Shown here: one piece after another, positions 44,951 through 58,372 of the stretch | Position numbering within the stretch: the first letter of the stretch is position 1 | Layout of the letters: every line of letters starts with the position of its first letter | Source: Morella rubra | Lineage: Eukaryota > Streptophyta > Magnoliopsida > Fagales > Myricaceae | Reading direction: 5' to 3' | DNA: 64,000 nt | Assembly: GCA_003952965.2 (NCBI GenBank) | Contig: CM025851.1 | Location: 6,015,495 to 6,079,494 of the forward strand | Program-made: the position numbers and the translations under genes | Notes under the pieces: generated by a model | Seen by the model: only the letters and a program-made list of their open reading frames with translations | Databases searched by the model: none | What the model was told of the DNA's origin: nothing

Positions 44951-45429
44951 AAAAAAATAAAAGGCACGTCACCGACAAGTTAAGAACGTGGTGAAAGATA
45001 ATATCATTCGAAGGTTAGTGACAACTTTCTAAGCCGTGCGGAGGCTCTGCGTAGAAATGTTTTTTTGGGACATTATCTGCCTGGCAATTAACCTCTTTAC
45101 TACGCTTAGAAAAAAAAAAAAAAAAAATCTTCATCGCAGAAGCGCACCGTTTTTGGCGTCTTCTATATGGTAATTTGAAACGCAGGCGGCATATGGCGCA
45201 GGCGGCAGGCTCCGTTGGCGTCTTTAGACGAAAGCGGCGGACAAAAAATGGTCCGTAGCTTTTCTCAACCTGCTGTCGTTGCTTTAACAACCTAATTCCG
45301 CACGAACTCAAAAGACCCTTTTCAATCCTGAAAGAAGTACACTGTTCCATTTCCGACAATCTGGGAGCTATCCCTCAACCCCAAAACGGGGGAAAAAAAA
45401 AAGTAGATCAGTTGGGAGCTTTTAATCAA
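44951..45429. other. Intergenic, upstream of the MBL-fold gene
   Basis: Contains A-tracts (about 45111-45127 and 45391-45402). The segment before the start is the presumed promoter and 5' UTR. Confidence 0.45.
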
Positions 45430-48400
45430 ATGGTTCTATTTCTGGGCACGATTCGCCCTTCTCCTCTATCCAACTTTGCCCGTTACAGACGCCAAGTCTC
45501 ACTCAAAAGCTCTACAATTGCAGTTCTGAGCACTGGGTTCCCTCCTTTGAGACGAATTCTTCAAGCTTCGCTTCATTCTAGTAAGTTCAACCGCAGTAGG
45601 CGTTTATCAAAAGGTCGCTTTTTCTCTAGGTAATATACACAATCAAATGGCTATCATAGCGACAGAGTATGTTTGATTACGGATTCAAGTGTTACAAACT
45701 ACTAACTAGGATATTATTCGTATGGGCATTTGGAATATAAGCGTTCAATATCTCTTTGGTACGAATGTAACCTTTTGGCGGATTGATATGGGTGTCAATC
45801 TTAAGTTATTGGTGATGGCTTTGAGGAACTAGAATGACAAGTTATTAGGAAAGAGGTTTTTTATGCATTTGCGACGGCGTTTCTGTGTATTGATGACTTA
45901 TAAGCATGCGCAAGTTTTGATCCTAATAAGGCCGACATTGCTTTGAACTTTGGGGCGTGCATTGACCAAGTATCAAGTCAATTCATTGAGTCCTATGTTG
46001 ACCTTTTCTTGCCTCGTAAAAATGGCCTTGTAATGTCTCCTCTCTCCGTTCAGCTCTATTTATACATAGTTGTTGGGTTGTGCTGTGAATATACTTGCTC
46101 AGCGGAAATAAAAAATATTGTTTTCACTTGTTCTGTTTTGTAGCTCTAAGGCATGGATATCCCTTGTGATAAATTTGGAGTTTGTTTGGCCAAAATCTTT
46201 CACGGTGCACATAAATCAATGTCAAGGGAGAAATATATTTGGATTGTTGTTCGCCACACAATAATGAGGCTGATTGATTTCCATTGCATTTCTTACCTGA
46301 CTAAACCTGGACGTTATTGCACTCTCTGAATTAAATAAAGATTCATAATCTCTTAGATGTTTTTGTTAAAGGATATGTGCTTCTGGTAAACATTTTACTT
46401 TATAGGGAAATGTTGGTAGGCTCAATGGAGACTTTACCATGAAATCTTAAACCATTTTGTGAATTTAATCACTTTATATTGCATTACAGATTCTGCAAGT
46501 GAGGATGCTGGATTGCAGTTACCTGCAGACCAATCTGAAATCATATTTATGGGGACAGGAACTAGTGAAGGGATTCCACGTGTGAGCTGCCTCACAAATC
46601 CTTTAAAGACTTGTCCGGTATTGCTACTGAACTGGTGTGCTTAGGGAAATTTGAGACATTATTGCCTGAAGTATTTTATTGCTGAAAGTTCTTACTGGAT
46701 ACATTTTTATTCTTTGAAGAAATGCAATTCTTTTGGGTTTTGCCAGGTTTGTTCCAAGGCTGTGGAGCCAGGTAATAAAAATAGAAGACTTAACACAAGC
46801 ATCCTCATTCGTTATCCTAGGGCCTCTGGAAGGTGTAATATTCTCATAGATGCTGGAAAGTAAGTGAAAAGATATGTGTTTGTCTTAAAATATAATTTCT
46901 TCTTCATCTAGTATCTCTTGCTTTAATCACGCATTGTGGTTGGGAAAATGTTAGGCTTGCAGACCTATTGCAAAGTTCCAAATTTAGATTTTCCTTCTCG
47001 TTCTTCTTGTCTAGCTCAGTTTTGAAAATAGTTTGTCCCTAGCTCTTAATTCAGCACCACAAGCCTTATTGTGCTCTGGTACTGGCTGCCTGCATTAAGC
47101 CAAGGTTTAACTATTGGGTCTATGTACTCGTTTGCAGTCTTATGAAATTGGTTGGTTTTTAGCTGCTTATATTAGTGTTTCTTAATGTGGTATTACTAGA
47201 AAGTGATGTATCTTTTTGTAACTCTAATGCTTTTATTTACTTTCTAGAAAAGATAGAGCCCCTGATTACAAAAATTTTCCCCAAGAAAAATGATACAAGA
47301 AAGAATTACATATGATTGCATTATCTGCTATCTCTTACCAGATACCTTTTTGGGAGATTTTTCTTTTTCCTTTTTGATCTTTTTTTCAAATTCTGCCGCA
47401 CAGGTTTTTCTATCAGAGTGCTCTCCGATGGTTCCCTGCCTTTGGGTTAGTTATCCTCTCTGCTTAAATTCTCTCTGTTTTGATTAGGATTAAAAGGTAA
47501 CAAATCATCTATTCGTGCTTGATGACATAGTTACCCTAGGCTATATGACTGTAGCTGGAAGACTATCCAGCTACTCTGTGCTGATTGTTGAGTGGCAGCT
47601 GTCACCAAATATACTTTAGTAGGGTAACTATCTTTTTCTTATAAAATGGAAAGAGAAGCCCTGTGAATTTTTTTTGTGGGGGTGATGGGAGGGCTTTTTC
47701 TTTTCCTGGTTCAGGGAGTGCATTACCTGTGTACAATATACATGTGGGTGACATTTTGACCTATGCTCAAGAAATGATTGAATGTCCAGTAAGAATTCTG
47801 TATTTGACTTCTTAGGATGTGTTTCATAGATGGACTTTAAACTGACGTTATGTCTTTCTTACATTGCTCAGCAATGTTGATTTATATCTGCTTTGAACTT
47901 GGCTGTTGTAACCGAAGTGCCAAAGTGCTTGGGCATTTTCATAAACTTAGGTATTTCCATGTGCACATATTATTTGCCCATGGTATTCAGTAGTACATTT
48001 GATCTCAAATCTTTTTCAAGTGCATATATCAAGCAATTTGATGTTGTTGTGTGGGCTTTTCATTTGAGCGCCTTCTGAATTTCATTGGCTATAGATACTG
48101 GCATGAATGGTTATGAAAAAATTGATCAATACTTAAAGTGGCATTAGATCAGTAATTAAAATAAACTGTGTCCCAGAGTACAAAAGTCCTGGGTATTCTT
48201 CCCAAAAAAAAAAAAAATGCGGAGGACATTTTTCGGCCTATCTTCCCCATTTGATGAGACACGGGTTGTAGTGTCTAAACTACCAACTTTGATGGTGTTG
48301 CAGTCCTCCCTTTCTTTATTTCTAAAGCGATGATGCCTTTTGACTTCTCACTTGAATGTCATGCAAGGATCTCTATGGGAGCCAGTTAATACAAAGATTG

Positions 48401-50606
48401 TCAAATTGGCAGTGTTCTTGCATATTCTCTTATATGTTTTATTTATTTATCATATTCTCTTATATGTTGTACGTCTATTGTCAGGTATTTTGCTTCTTCA
48501 TAACTAGCTGCATTTCTGTCAGGATAAGAAACATTGATGCGGTGATTATTACTCATTCTCATGCTGATGCGATTGGAGGTCTCTGACAGAACACTTTCTG
48601 ATGTTATTTAATGGATAATGAATGAACTTGTGATAATGGATCAAGTTATTTTTTCTCCTTTTACTTCTCTATCTCCATCCTTTTTAAATTAGAAAAAACA
48701 AATAAATTCATCACTGAAGTCTCTCTCTTTCTCTTCTCTCCCCCTTCCTTCCAAAAAAAAAACCATCCAGGTCTTGATGATCTTCGTGATTGGACAAACA
48801 ATGTCCAGCCTTGCATTCCCATTTATGTAGCCCCTCGTGATTTTGAGGTCCAGCTTCTCCTTCTCTTGCATCATTTTCAATATTCCATTAATCTCTATTG
48901 AGCTCTTTTTGAAATTCATTTATGATTAAATACAGAAAATTGCTTCTCATAACTTGTTGGAAATACGAACTATAACTTGGCTTTGTTTCTCCTTCCTGAT
49001 AATTAATGAACTATTTGTAGGTGATGAAGAAGACACATTATTACTTGGTGGATACAAGTGTCATTATACCTGGTGCTGCAGTGTCAGAATTGCAATTCAA
49101 TATTATACATGAAGAGCCACCCTTTGTTGTACATGATTTGAAGGTCAGAATATGTTAGTTCTTTTGCTTGTTTAAGAACTAAGGATTTCTTCTCATTCTC
49201 GCATTCATGGTATCTGGTCATGTTCCAGATTCTCATTTTCTAATTCTTCTAAGATTTTGTGTCCTAGTTGTAAGAGTTAAGGGGTTGTTTTTTTGGCTTA
49301 GCTGTCCTTATAGAAATGCTGTGGGACTTTAAGATGTTAACAATGAGAGAACTGTGGAACTGGGGAAGATAAATTGGTTATTTAAAATATTGATGCGTGT
49401 GGCTGCATGTGTTAGTTGATATAGCTATATACAGGGTCAAATTGGTGAAGTAGAAATTCTGCCATGGCATTCTGAGAAGGATGGTCAGGTCTTGTAATTT
49501 TCACTTTCAAACAAAATACTAATGATAATAGAAAATGGATTGATTATGTCCTCGTGGAAAGCAGAACACAACAGGAGTACATATTTTGAATAGCATAAAA
49601 CATTCGTCATGAAAACGGATCTCAACATGTAACACTGATACATATTTATTGTACCTTTCTCAATGTTGTGCTTTACCTTTCTCAATTTCAGTTTACTCCT
49701 TTACCAGTATGGCATGGTCGTGGTTACCGTTCCCTTGGTTTTCGTTTCGGCAATATTTGTTACATTAGGTAATGCGCAAGGGTCACAGATGTGTGTGTGT
49801 GTTCTGACTAGTTTGGAGCTAATCTTTTCCACATTGGCAGTGATGTTAGTGAGATACCTGAGGAAACATATCCGCTTCTGAAGGACTGTGAAATCCTGAT
49901 TCTGGTCTCTCTCTCTCTCTCTCTCATACATGCATTCATGCGCACACAGACAAACAAGCAAATTAACTCGAACACATCTGTTTATCATTATGAATCCACA
50001 TAACAGAAATCTACAATGAAATCCATATTGGACTTACATGTCAATGACTTTCTTCAGGATGCCTTGAGGCCAGATCGGTCTTCCTCAACACATTTTGGAC
50101 TTCCAAGGGTAAAGTATTGTACCTCAATCGTTACAAGTTGTATATATTGGTAAATCTCAATGTTTTATTTGATCTTTCTTTTCAGGCTTTGGATGAGGTA
50201 CGAAAAATCCAACCAAAGAGAACACTTTTCACTGGTGTGTTTGGCCTCCTTTCCTAGCATAATACTTTTACTGTCTCTAGGAATTCCAGCTTCCCCTTAA
50301 TGTATCAGTCAATTCCGCGAGGTTTAGCACCCAAGATTAAAGATTTGAAGGGTCCCATATTATATATATTATATATATACATCTTAGGAACTTTTTGCTT
50401 GCTCAATAATCATTCTCAAGAGTCGCATCAACAAATGCAATTATAGATGTTAATCTGCTTCTTTTCCTGCAATTGGCACTTGTAAAGGTATGATGCATCT
50501 GATGGATCATGAAAAAGTGAACGATTATCTCAGCAAACGGATGGAGGCTGAGGGTCTTGATGTACAACTGAGCTACGATGGACTTCGAATACCAGTAGTG
50601 CTGTAG
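45430..50606 (+). CDS. Metallo-beta-lactamase-fold hydrolase, PhnP-like, with N-terminal extension
   Basis: Twelve exons: 45430-45580, 46490-46617, 46747-46859, 47404-47445, 48523-48578, 48771-48847, 49021-49143, 49692-49768, 49841-49904, 50058-50108, 50186-50234, 50488-50606. All are GT-AG (the last acceptor is AAAG), giving 349 aa. The basic, Ser-rich first about 55 residues look like an organellar targeting peptide. The core starts IIFMGTGTSEGIPR, followed by a Cys cluster ending CPVC, as in the structural zinc site of PhnP. Metal ligands seen are H156-S-H158-A-D160, H238 (VWHGRG), D257 (CYISD) and H314 (TGMMH). PhnP is a phosphodiesterase acting on cyclic phosphates in phosphonate breakdown. 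Plants lack that pathway, so the substrate is unknown. The plant family includes Arabidopsis At1g30300 (recalled). Exon 4 is only 42 nt. Confidence 0.9.
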
Positions 50607-51901
50607 CCTCAAGGATTTATGGGAACCTATACTTTCCGAGGTCATTTTCTGCATTTCACAATTCAAATAGTCTTTCATGACATCATATAAAATCCTTATG
50701 GAATTCATGTATTCCCCTTACGGTTCTTGTGCAGAGCCTCCTTACATTTGATGTGATTTGACATCTTTTGAGAAGATGATAATTGAATCAGAGTAAAATA
50801 ATGTTTTCTTGTTTTCTGCTCCACATCACAGTTTCTTTCTCCACGGAATTCCTGGATACTTCTTCCAACTGAACGGGTAAAATTTATTAAGTAAAGTAAT
50901 GGCACAGCCGCCATGTGTTTGCAAATAAAAGTTATTTTGCAGACACGTTGAGTGGCAAAATATTCATTGTCGCTTTCATTCTGCTGAAGATGGGGTCTGA
51001 TTTTATGATAAAAGAAAGTAAAGTTGTGGTAGACAGCACTATCGATTTCGTTTTTATCTATTACATGATCAATTTGGGAACCGAAGGCATGGTTCATGTA
51101 GGCCATATTAGACTAGTTGACAACCTCGTTCTGGTTGTTGCATATGGATGCGATTGCTGCCTGTCTCCTGTTCCTGTCAATATCCTCCCATTTTGATGCT
51201 CGCTTGGACGCATAACAATAATCAACAAAAGCCTTGGCCCAGCCACCGCAAAGATGGTTACTAAAAATGTGTTTGGAAGGTAGGCTTGTCGGTTGTGAGC
51301 TAAACGAGCTGGGTTATATCTTTGTTTTTTCCTCTGTTTTGGCGCAATGACTGCCAGGATTTAAGGATCAGGGCCAACTTCAAAAGACTGATAATATAAG
51401 GATATTGCAAGTGCTTTTGTTTGGAGTCTCATACGACTAGAATCTTGAAGGGAATGAATACCAAGTGAAGAAAGTGGTCCAATAATAAAGCTTTATTAGC
51501 ATGGGTGGATTGCAGGGTAAGGATCTGAATCTTGTTGGTGATGGTTGAGAAGCTAGCACAATGTAACGAACTCAAATAAGGCTTCAAGATTTACACTCTC
51601 AAAAACCAGCTTCGGTAGAGTTGCCCTCAAACTTTTACAAGTCACTTCAAATGTTTTATAACCAATGTAAGACTGTTACACAGAGGGTTTGACTTGTTAA
51701 GATCGGGAACTATTTACAACACTATCGTCAAAACAGTGCAACCTTGCCGTGAGGCAAAAGACAAACCCAGATGGCATGGTCTAGAGCTTCTTTCGTGCCA
51801 AATTAAGGAGCACCAATTCACTGTAACCCAGGGTGGCTGCATGGGATTTGGGCAAAGAATAAAGCCTCTGGTTTTGGTTCTCCATTACAATTTTCTAAGA
51901 A
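50607..51901. other. 3' flank of the MBL-fold gene, no gene
   Basis: AT-rich. Open frames of up to 133 codons on the minus strand have no recognisable content and no splice partners. Confidence 0.45.
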
Positions 51902-52052
51902 TGTTCGGTTTCTTCTAAATTCTAAGATTTTTGTGAATTTTAAAATTTTAAAATTAAACATATTTTTAACATTATTTATAAATAATTTATACACGTATAC
52001 CAATAAAATTTAATATCATTTAAAAATTTTAAAAATTTCACAAAAACGAACA
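51902..52052. mobile_element. Short foldback/MITE-like element, TGTTCG...CGAACA
   Basis: About 151 bp with inverted ends: left TGTTCGG then TTTTTGTGAATTTTAAAATT, right AATTTCACAAAAACGAACA. The interior is over 80% A+T with no ORF. The family cannot be assigned. Confidence 0.6.
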
Positions 52053-55000
52053 ATCACCGGTTAAACTGCCATTGCCAAATGTTACTGTCTAACAGATACC
52101 TGCAAGGTCGCACTCGCGGCTTATAATAAGGGAACTTGGTCATGACAGGTGTCAAAAGGAATTTTGCCAGACTCTTCTGATAGCGAACTTCTTGTCAGAC
52201 TATTCACACAGAGGGAGAGAGAGAGAGAGGGGCCAAGGCACGCACCTTGCATGAGTCTGTCAAATCAATCCAATCGCGAGTTGGCCAAGTGGACTTGTCG
52301 GGTCAAGGACGGGTCCTCGACCGGTCCGGTCCTTTTCATGGGGGTGATGGAAGGCAGGCGGTAAAAGGCTGTAACAGTAGTGTTAGCAGAGGAGAGGATA
52401 TTACAATACTACCCGCACCCATTGCTCACCGTAACCTATCCGCACGAAAAAGCGTACACGTGGACACTTTCCGCACCGTCTCAAGATACGCGTCTCATCA
52501 AGAGACTTTCAGGGCAATACGGTGCATGGAGGATGATAGAGCTGACGTGCATCTTGGAGGAGCTTTAATATTTGACCTTTTTTTCTTTTCTTTTTTTGTT
52601 TTTGCTCGTGGCGGTGGACCCTCCCAATATCGCAATCATATATGGCGGGTCCCAGCAGTCTGAATAAGCCCACTCGTGATCTCTCTCTCTCTCTCTCTCA
52701 CTGCATGTGTATGATTAGGATGCCAAGATTATTCTGTCCCTCTTTGAATTTCACCAATTTGGCCAGTAAACCGTACCCTCACGTGAGCTCCTAGCACGTA
52801 CCACAAGATCAAGTGCAGCAGTCGGTGACTCACGAGAGCATCTACCTTGAACTGTTTTGGATGTTTTTTCCTGTTCCCAAGCCGATACAAATTCAGTGGG
52901 GTTGCCCTAAACCTAAAGGTAATAATCTCATTGATTATTGTTTTTTTTATCTGATTGATATTGATATATTTTTTTAATTGAGTATCATGATCAATTTTAG
53001 AATACTTCAACTAGCCTTAGAGTCTGTGTAGTCTCTCTGTCCCGTATAAATGAAACGATTATTAAATTAAAGACTATAAGAGTAATCTAAAGAATTGATA
53101 ATATTTATAAAGTTTTGAGCATGGGACCTTGAAGGTTGAGCTTAGAATCTTGAAGGGAGAAAATTATCGAAGTTCAAATATTAACCACTAGGCCAACCTC
53201 TCAGGATTAGATATTGATATTTTGGAGTTACTTCGAGTATTAGATATTTGTAGTTACTCTTGAAGCTGGATCAGCTGGACCAAATTTATTTGAGCTAATC
53301 CATTAAATACATTAAAAAAGACTTCTACGCAAAAGTTTTCACCATGTCTTCGGAATAGATTCCTAATAAGTATAAGTGGAACGTGGAACTCTTAGAGACA
53401 TATAGAGTATAGAATAAGCCAAAAATCCCAAAATAATATCATAATATTCCGTTACATAGGTTAGGACTATGAAAACTGTGTTACAATCTCATAGCCTACA
53501 TTCCAAAACACCTCTACCTGGGAATCATATTCTTCGTAGAGCATTAACGAAAAGATGGCACGAAAACAACCTATAACCAAACAACGTATGTAGAGGTGGT
53601 TATATTATATATATATATATATTATAAAAAATATAGGAAAAAAAATTATAAAACTGATTTTTGCGTCGGAAATTAGAATACGTCGTTCGGATTGATGGTT
53701 GGGCTTGACCCGATTGTGTGGGTTTTCAAGTCAGGTGTTGGCCGGCATTGTCAGTGGAATTTGTTTTTTCGCAGCTTTCTCCAAGCTAGCCGGGTAAGAC
53801 TTTAATTTCTTTCTCCAAGATTACGTAAACCGACTGTTGGGTGTTGCTCTGTTTCGTAGAAGCTTCCTCACCAACTTCGCATACTGTGTAATTTTCGTCG
53901 CTTCCGCATGCAGTTTCCAGCCGCTACTCCAGACTCAACAATATTGCTAGCTTCTTGCTTCTAGCTTAGCGAGAGCTGGCAAACAGAGAAAAAGGGGGCG
54001 CTAGCTTTAGGATTCAACAATAGAGAACAAAAGCTTCTTGAGCGCCTTTAGGATTGAACATTGGTTGACTGCTGGCTAGGGATCAACTACGTGTATGTAT
54101 TCTGATGATCAGTTGATCTCGAATGAAATCAAGTAGACGCCGTACATGTTAATCTCTTTAATTAGTTGTTTATTTAATAACAATAAAATGCTTCTTCTAA
54201 GACTTAACGTCAAAAGGTAGTGACTTGTTAGGAAAGGATTGGCCCCATATGGATCCCACTAGAAAATTGCAAAACCAAGGCTTCGTCTAGTGGGTTTCCT
54301 CCGTTTTATATATATAATATATTCCTAGACGGAGTTCGTTGGGCATACATGATTCAAAAACTTGACCAGCCAAGTTGTGCATGGCAGCCTTTTTATTTTT
54401 TTCTTTCGCCCGGGCAGTACTGATCTGACAGATTAGTGGAGCACTCTTTGGACTTAGGCTCTAAGGCACGCACTTATTGGTCAGCTTAGCCGCCAGGGTA
54501 GCTAGGGACGTGGTCAAGAGTCATCCCTGGAGCCTATACAAGGACGTTTAAGAGTTGCAACTCTGCGTAATCGGTGGTCAAGATTACTTTCTCTGGCCTT
54601 GGTTTTATGGTTGTCATAAAGATGGAAGTCATAGTTGGTGCCGTGGGGATATACTTTATTGGACTATCTCAGAAGATTTTCTGTTCTTATTTTAAGTGGC
54701 TGATATGAAAAACAAGAGGAAAGAAACCGTGGCGAATGTCAATGGAAGTTCATGCTTAAAACAAGAGAAAGATCATCCGGCTCCACATATTTAAAAAGGA
54801 ATACTTATAAGACAACTTTTACTTTCAGAGTAATCTTGTAATTAATAAGCTAATTAAAACGGAGAGGTCGATCGATGCTTTTGGAAGAATAAAATCCGAG
54901 AATAAGGTTAAGGGAATTGCATAATTTGCTTGAAGGGCAACGCATGTATAGTGGTACCGGTATGATGAGCAATGAAAGAGATGTGGAAAATGCTGACGAT

Positions 55001-55468
55001 GACAAGCATCTCCGAGTGTTGTATTCGTCTACTAATAGGAGGGAAAGATCGTAGCGGGGACCTCACACCGACAGATTCCCGCACGCAGAAGCAACCAAAC
55101 TTACATCTTTCTTGCCAAGTGAAGAACACATGTATGTTCAAAGTCCTTGTTTGAAAAGATCTCTCATCTGCATTCCAAAACAATACCAGTAAATTAGTAA
55201 AGAGTCGTGTTTCAAGCAAACATAAATATATATATATATTAATTTCAATATCTCATGGTGGGAAAATCAATTGGTTTTTATTTAGTAATAAGGTTGCGAG
55301 AAAGGATTGAGCAGTCTTATATGTACATCAGTAATTAAAAGCTGGATATATATATATATATGCAGACTGCTATATATGACACTCAACAGCCATGTCCTTG
55401 TAGGGATAAAGTATGTGCATTCAAGAATTAATGGGTCCGTATGCCAGATGGGTAAGGGACAAAAAGGA

Positions 55469-55471
<3 letters not shown>

Positions 55472-55517
<46 letters not shown>

Positions 55518-55519
55518 GG
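55472..55519 (+). repeat. (GA)n microsatellite
   Basis: The longest simple repeat of the window, about 48 bp of GA with a single interruption (AGGGAG). It lies in gene-poor DNA. Confidence 0.85.
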
Positions 55520-58038
55520 CTAAAGAATTAAAGAAACAGATGGCCGGAAGAAAAGATGAACGGGTGCATTTTTTTTGGAAGCTACCTAAAGATATCAGTA
55601 GCAATTAATTTATACAGCAGTAAATTAACAATATGGTTGCAGTACTAGAGTACTCTAGCAATTGGACATGGCTTCCTCAAGTAATATGAGATGCAAACAA
55701 CTTCGAGGGTCTACTAAGACGGCTCTTTGTGCTACCTACCACTGTTTTAAAATTATGCATGATTCTATCCAGGTCGGCCAACCCTTTTTTCAATATGATA
55801 TGAATTACATATGTTATTTATCTTTTACTACTGACATCCAAATATTTTATGCCCGTGCTAGCTTACTATATTCCATTCATTTTCAACAATTAATCTACTT
55901 GAACAGTGCATCTTTTAGCTTCCAAGTCTTATATATTGAGGGACCAAGAGGCATGTCACGTGTATACTGTTAATTTTTACTTACCTAGGTTACCTCTCAA
56001 GCGGAACCTCTAGAACAGACTGCTCAGAATAAAATGTCAATAAATTATCAGCTCAGGAAATAGAGAGAGAGAGATAGAGAGATAAAGAGAGGAATAAGAA
56101 ACAATATATATATGACTTGTGATTAATGTATCCTTCGTGATTTTGCCTCCAATAATTCAGATCAGCTTTTTGTTCTGGGGTTACCATGCAATCCTCATTA
56201 GAAAAAGCTCACTAGTGTAGAATTGATTTGTCGATCATGCTGAACAATTAATATTGCTGATCATTGGTGGTTCAATCTCACTGATAAATCAACGGTTCTA
56301 AATAATGCCAACAGTACTGCTGCCTGATGGCATAGCACTAAAGACATAATTATATACAATAAACACGATCGATCGATCGACATGCTTCCTCTCTCGCACC
56401 TTTTGTTCTGGATATATAGTTTAATTTATTTTCATTTTTTTTAATTTTCTGGAAACTTATTTTAATATTATCTGAGGAGCAGATGAGCTGGGAAAGCATA
56501 TTGAGACTACTGTCGAGCGAGATCCCATTTCAAAAACTAAATCACTGAAGAATAAAACAAGAAAATGACAAAACGGAAATGGGTTATTTTATATGTAACA
56601 TTTTTTTAAAACCCTCACTCACTTCATGTGTGGGGGGAGAAAAAACAAAGTCATCGAAAACATGAATGAACAGAAAGACAGTGTAGCTCCATATGTGCCC
56701 CCATTATAATACTATGGAGATCGGCATAAAATATATTCAAGGTTGTTCGTACACCAAACTATCTATCTTCTTTACTTTTTGGATACACATACTCCCGCTA
56801 CCTTGAAGTATATGCTTCTGGGTTGGCTAACAAAGAGGAATTCACATCACTGCACTAGAAAGGAGACGAGGATTTTATATGCCGAGAGTGTAACAAAAAT
56901 TTCACTGTAGATCAATTCATGTAGAAATGGATGCCCTACTGGCACGCAATTCTTTCCCAGCTGTTTCGGTGTGTGTGTTCTCCATTGAATTTTATTTTCG
57001 CTGGTAACGTGGAGAAGCTTTGTTATTAGTTATGAAAGAGTGAACAAAACCTTCTGGAAACGTCCGCCGGCCTTGACTTTGGAGTCAAGTATTGTTAGCT
57101 GCTAACTCGATGACTCTTTCAAGTTTCTGCTTGAATTACAGACTTAAGAAGATATTTTTTTTTGTAGGAGCGGGGATGATGAAATGATAACGACGGCGAG
57201 TACAATTCTTTGTTTACCGAAGGTCCTGCTGCGAGTATGAGAAAGAGAAGTTAAAATTAGGATGAGCAGGATTAAGCATTTGGGTAGGCGGCCATGCGGG
57301 TTCATTATTCAATCAATTAATCCACTCGTTTTCTTATTTATAATATTTTTGAATTTGACAAGCCATGCAAAAGCGTCAGAAATCTTCAGCTTTCTTCTTG
57401 AGTAACAGCAAGTGATAATGAAATGATAGAGAAAGAAGCAAAAATGTTGTACAAAAAGGGTTGAAAGATCTTTTTTAGCCATGCGGTTAGAAATTAATCA
57501 ATGAATCAATCATGTCACTGTAATTGTAGAAATCTGGGGAGGGTCTACTGCCCATGATGTGAGATAATACAAATTTCTCTCTCTCTCTCGCCTCTCATGC
57601 ACAGAGAAATGATTCTTTCTTTTTACACCGTTGCTTCCTAATTTTTCTTTTCTTTTCCTGCTTGCTTTACGAGAGATGAGAAAGGTGGGAGACGGAGTGA
57701 TTAAACAAAAGGTTATAGCAGAAAATTGAACTTTTTTAAAGGCAAATACACCATAAAGAAAAAGAGAGATTTTTCTGGGCCTGGGAAAGAGAACAGAGGA
57801 AAAGACAGAAAGTGTAACGTCAGAGTTAGCCGTAGGGTTCCATTGGGTTGTGGTTTTGGGGTGTTGTTTGGACTGTTTGAGGATTACAGAAGGGAATCCC
57901 TTCTCATCCACATCTCTCTCTCTCTCTCCCTCTCTCTCTCCCACTCTTAAGTCTTAAGAACTGGGTCTTTATTTTTTGTTCATATTTGTGTGGCTGTTGT
58001 TGGATTTTCTTGGTATTAGCAGGCTTGGATATTGAACC

Positions 58039-58343
58039 ATGAAGGAGAAAAGTGGCTAGAGATCTGGTTCGGCTCTGGCTCTCTCTCTCTCTCTCTCTCT
58101 CACTCACAGATTTTTTCTTTTTATCTCAAAAAACACACGTTGTCTCTTGGGTTGGTGCCAAACCAAGAAGAAACCATCGACGTGTATAGGGGGGGATTAT
58201 GGGTTTCAAACACTACTCTTCAAAATCGATTCTTTCCTCTATTGGGCTCTCTCTCTCTCTAGCTCTCTATCCAGTCCTTCCTTTAATTTAGCTGCTTCTT
58301 CTTTGTGTTGGCTTTAGATCTACGCCCTATGATGGAACCTTAG
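58039..58343 (+). promoter_or_regulatory. Candidate upstream ORFs in the IDD leader
   Basis: Three short ATG-to-stop frames precede the main start: 58039-58059 (6 codons), 58199-58291 (30 codons, hydrophobic and Ser/Leu-rich) and 58329-58343 (MMEP). If the transcript starts before 58039, they could reduce translation of the main ORF. The transcription start is not known from sequence. Confidence 0.4.
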
Positions 58344-58372
58344 GATACGAAGAATTGCATACCTAGGAGAAG

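Larger units (their letters stand above)
52053..58372. other. Gene-poor 6.3 kb with microsatellites; right end is the IDD promoter/leader
   Basis: No gene is recognised. Microsatellites: (GA)n about 52210-52228, (CT)n 52680-52699, (TA)n 53607-53622, 55226-55240 and 55346-55360, (GA)n about 55472-55519, GA-rich 56060-56090. The last about 470 bp is pyrimidine-rich, with (CT)n at about 57912-57940 and 58077-58103, typical of a plant 5' leader. A 138-codon frame at 52247-52663 has no family resemblance. Confidence 0.5.

Noticed and set aside
52247-52663. 138-codon plus-strand frame
   Set aside because: No recognisable motif, ends in a Phe-run from a T-tract, no splice partners. A chance frame in locally GC-richer DNA is more likely.
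57510-57944. 144-codon minus-strand frame before the IDD gene
   Set aside because: Built on GA/CT repeats (ERERER), lying in the IDD promoter and leader.
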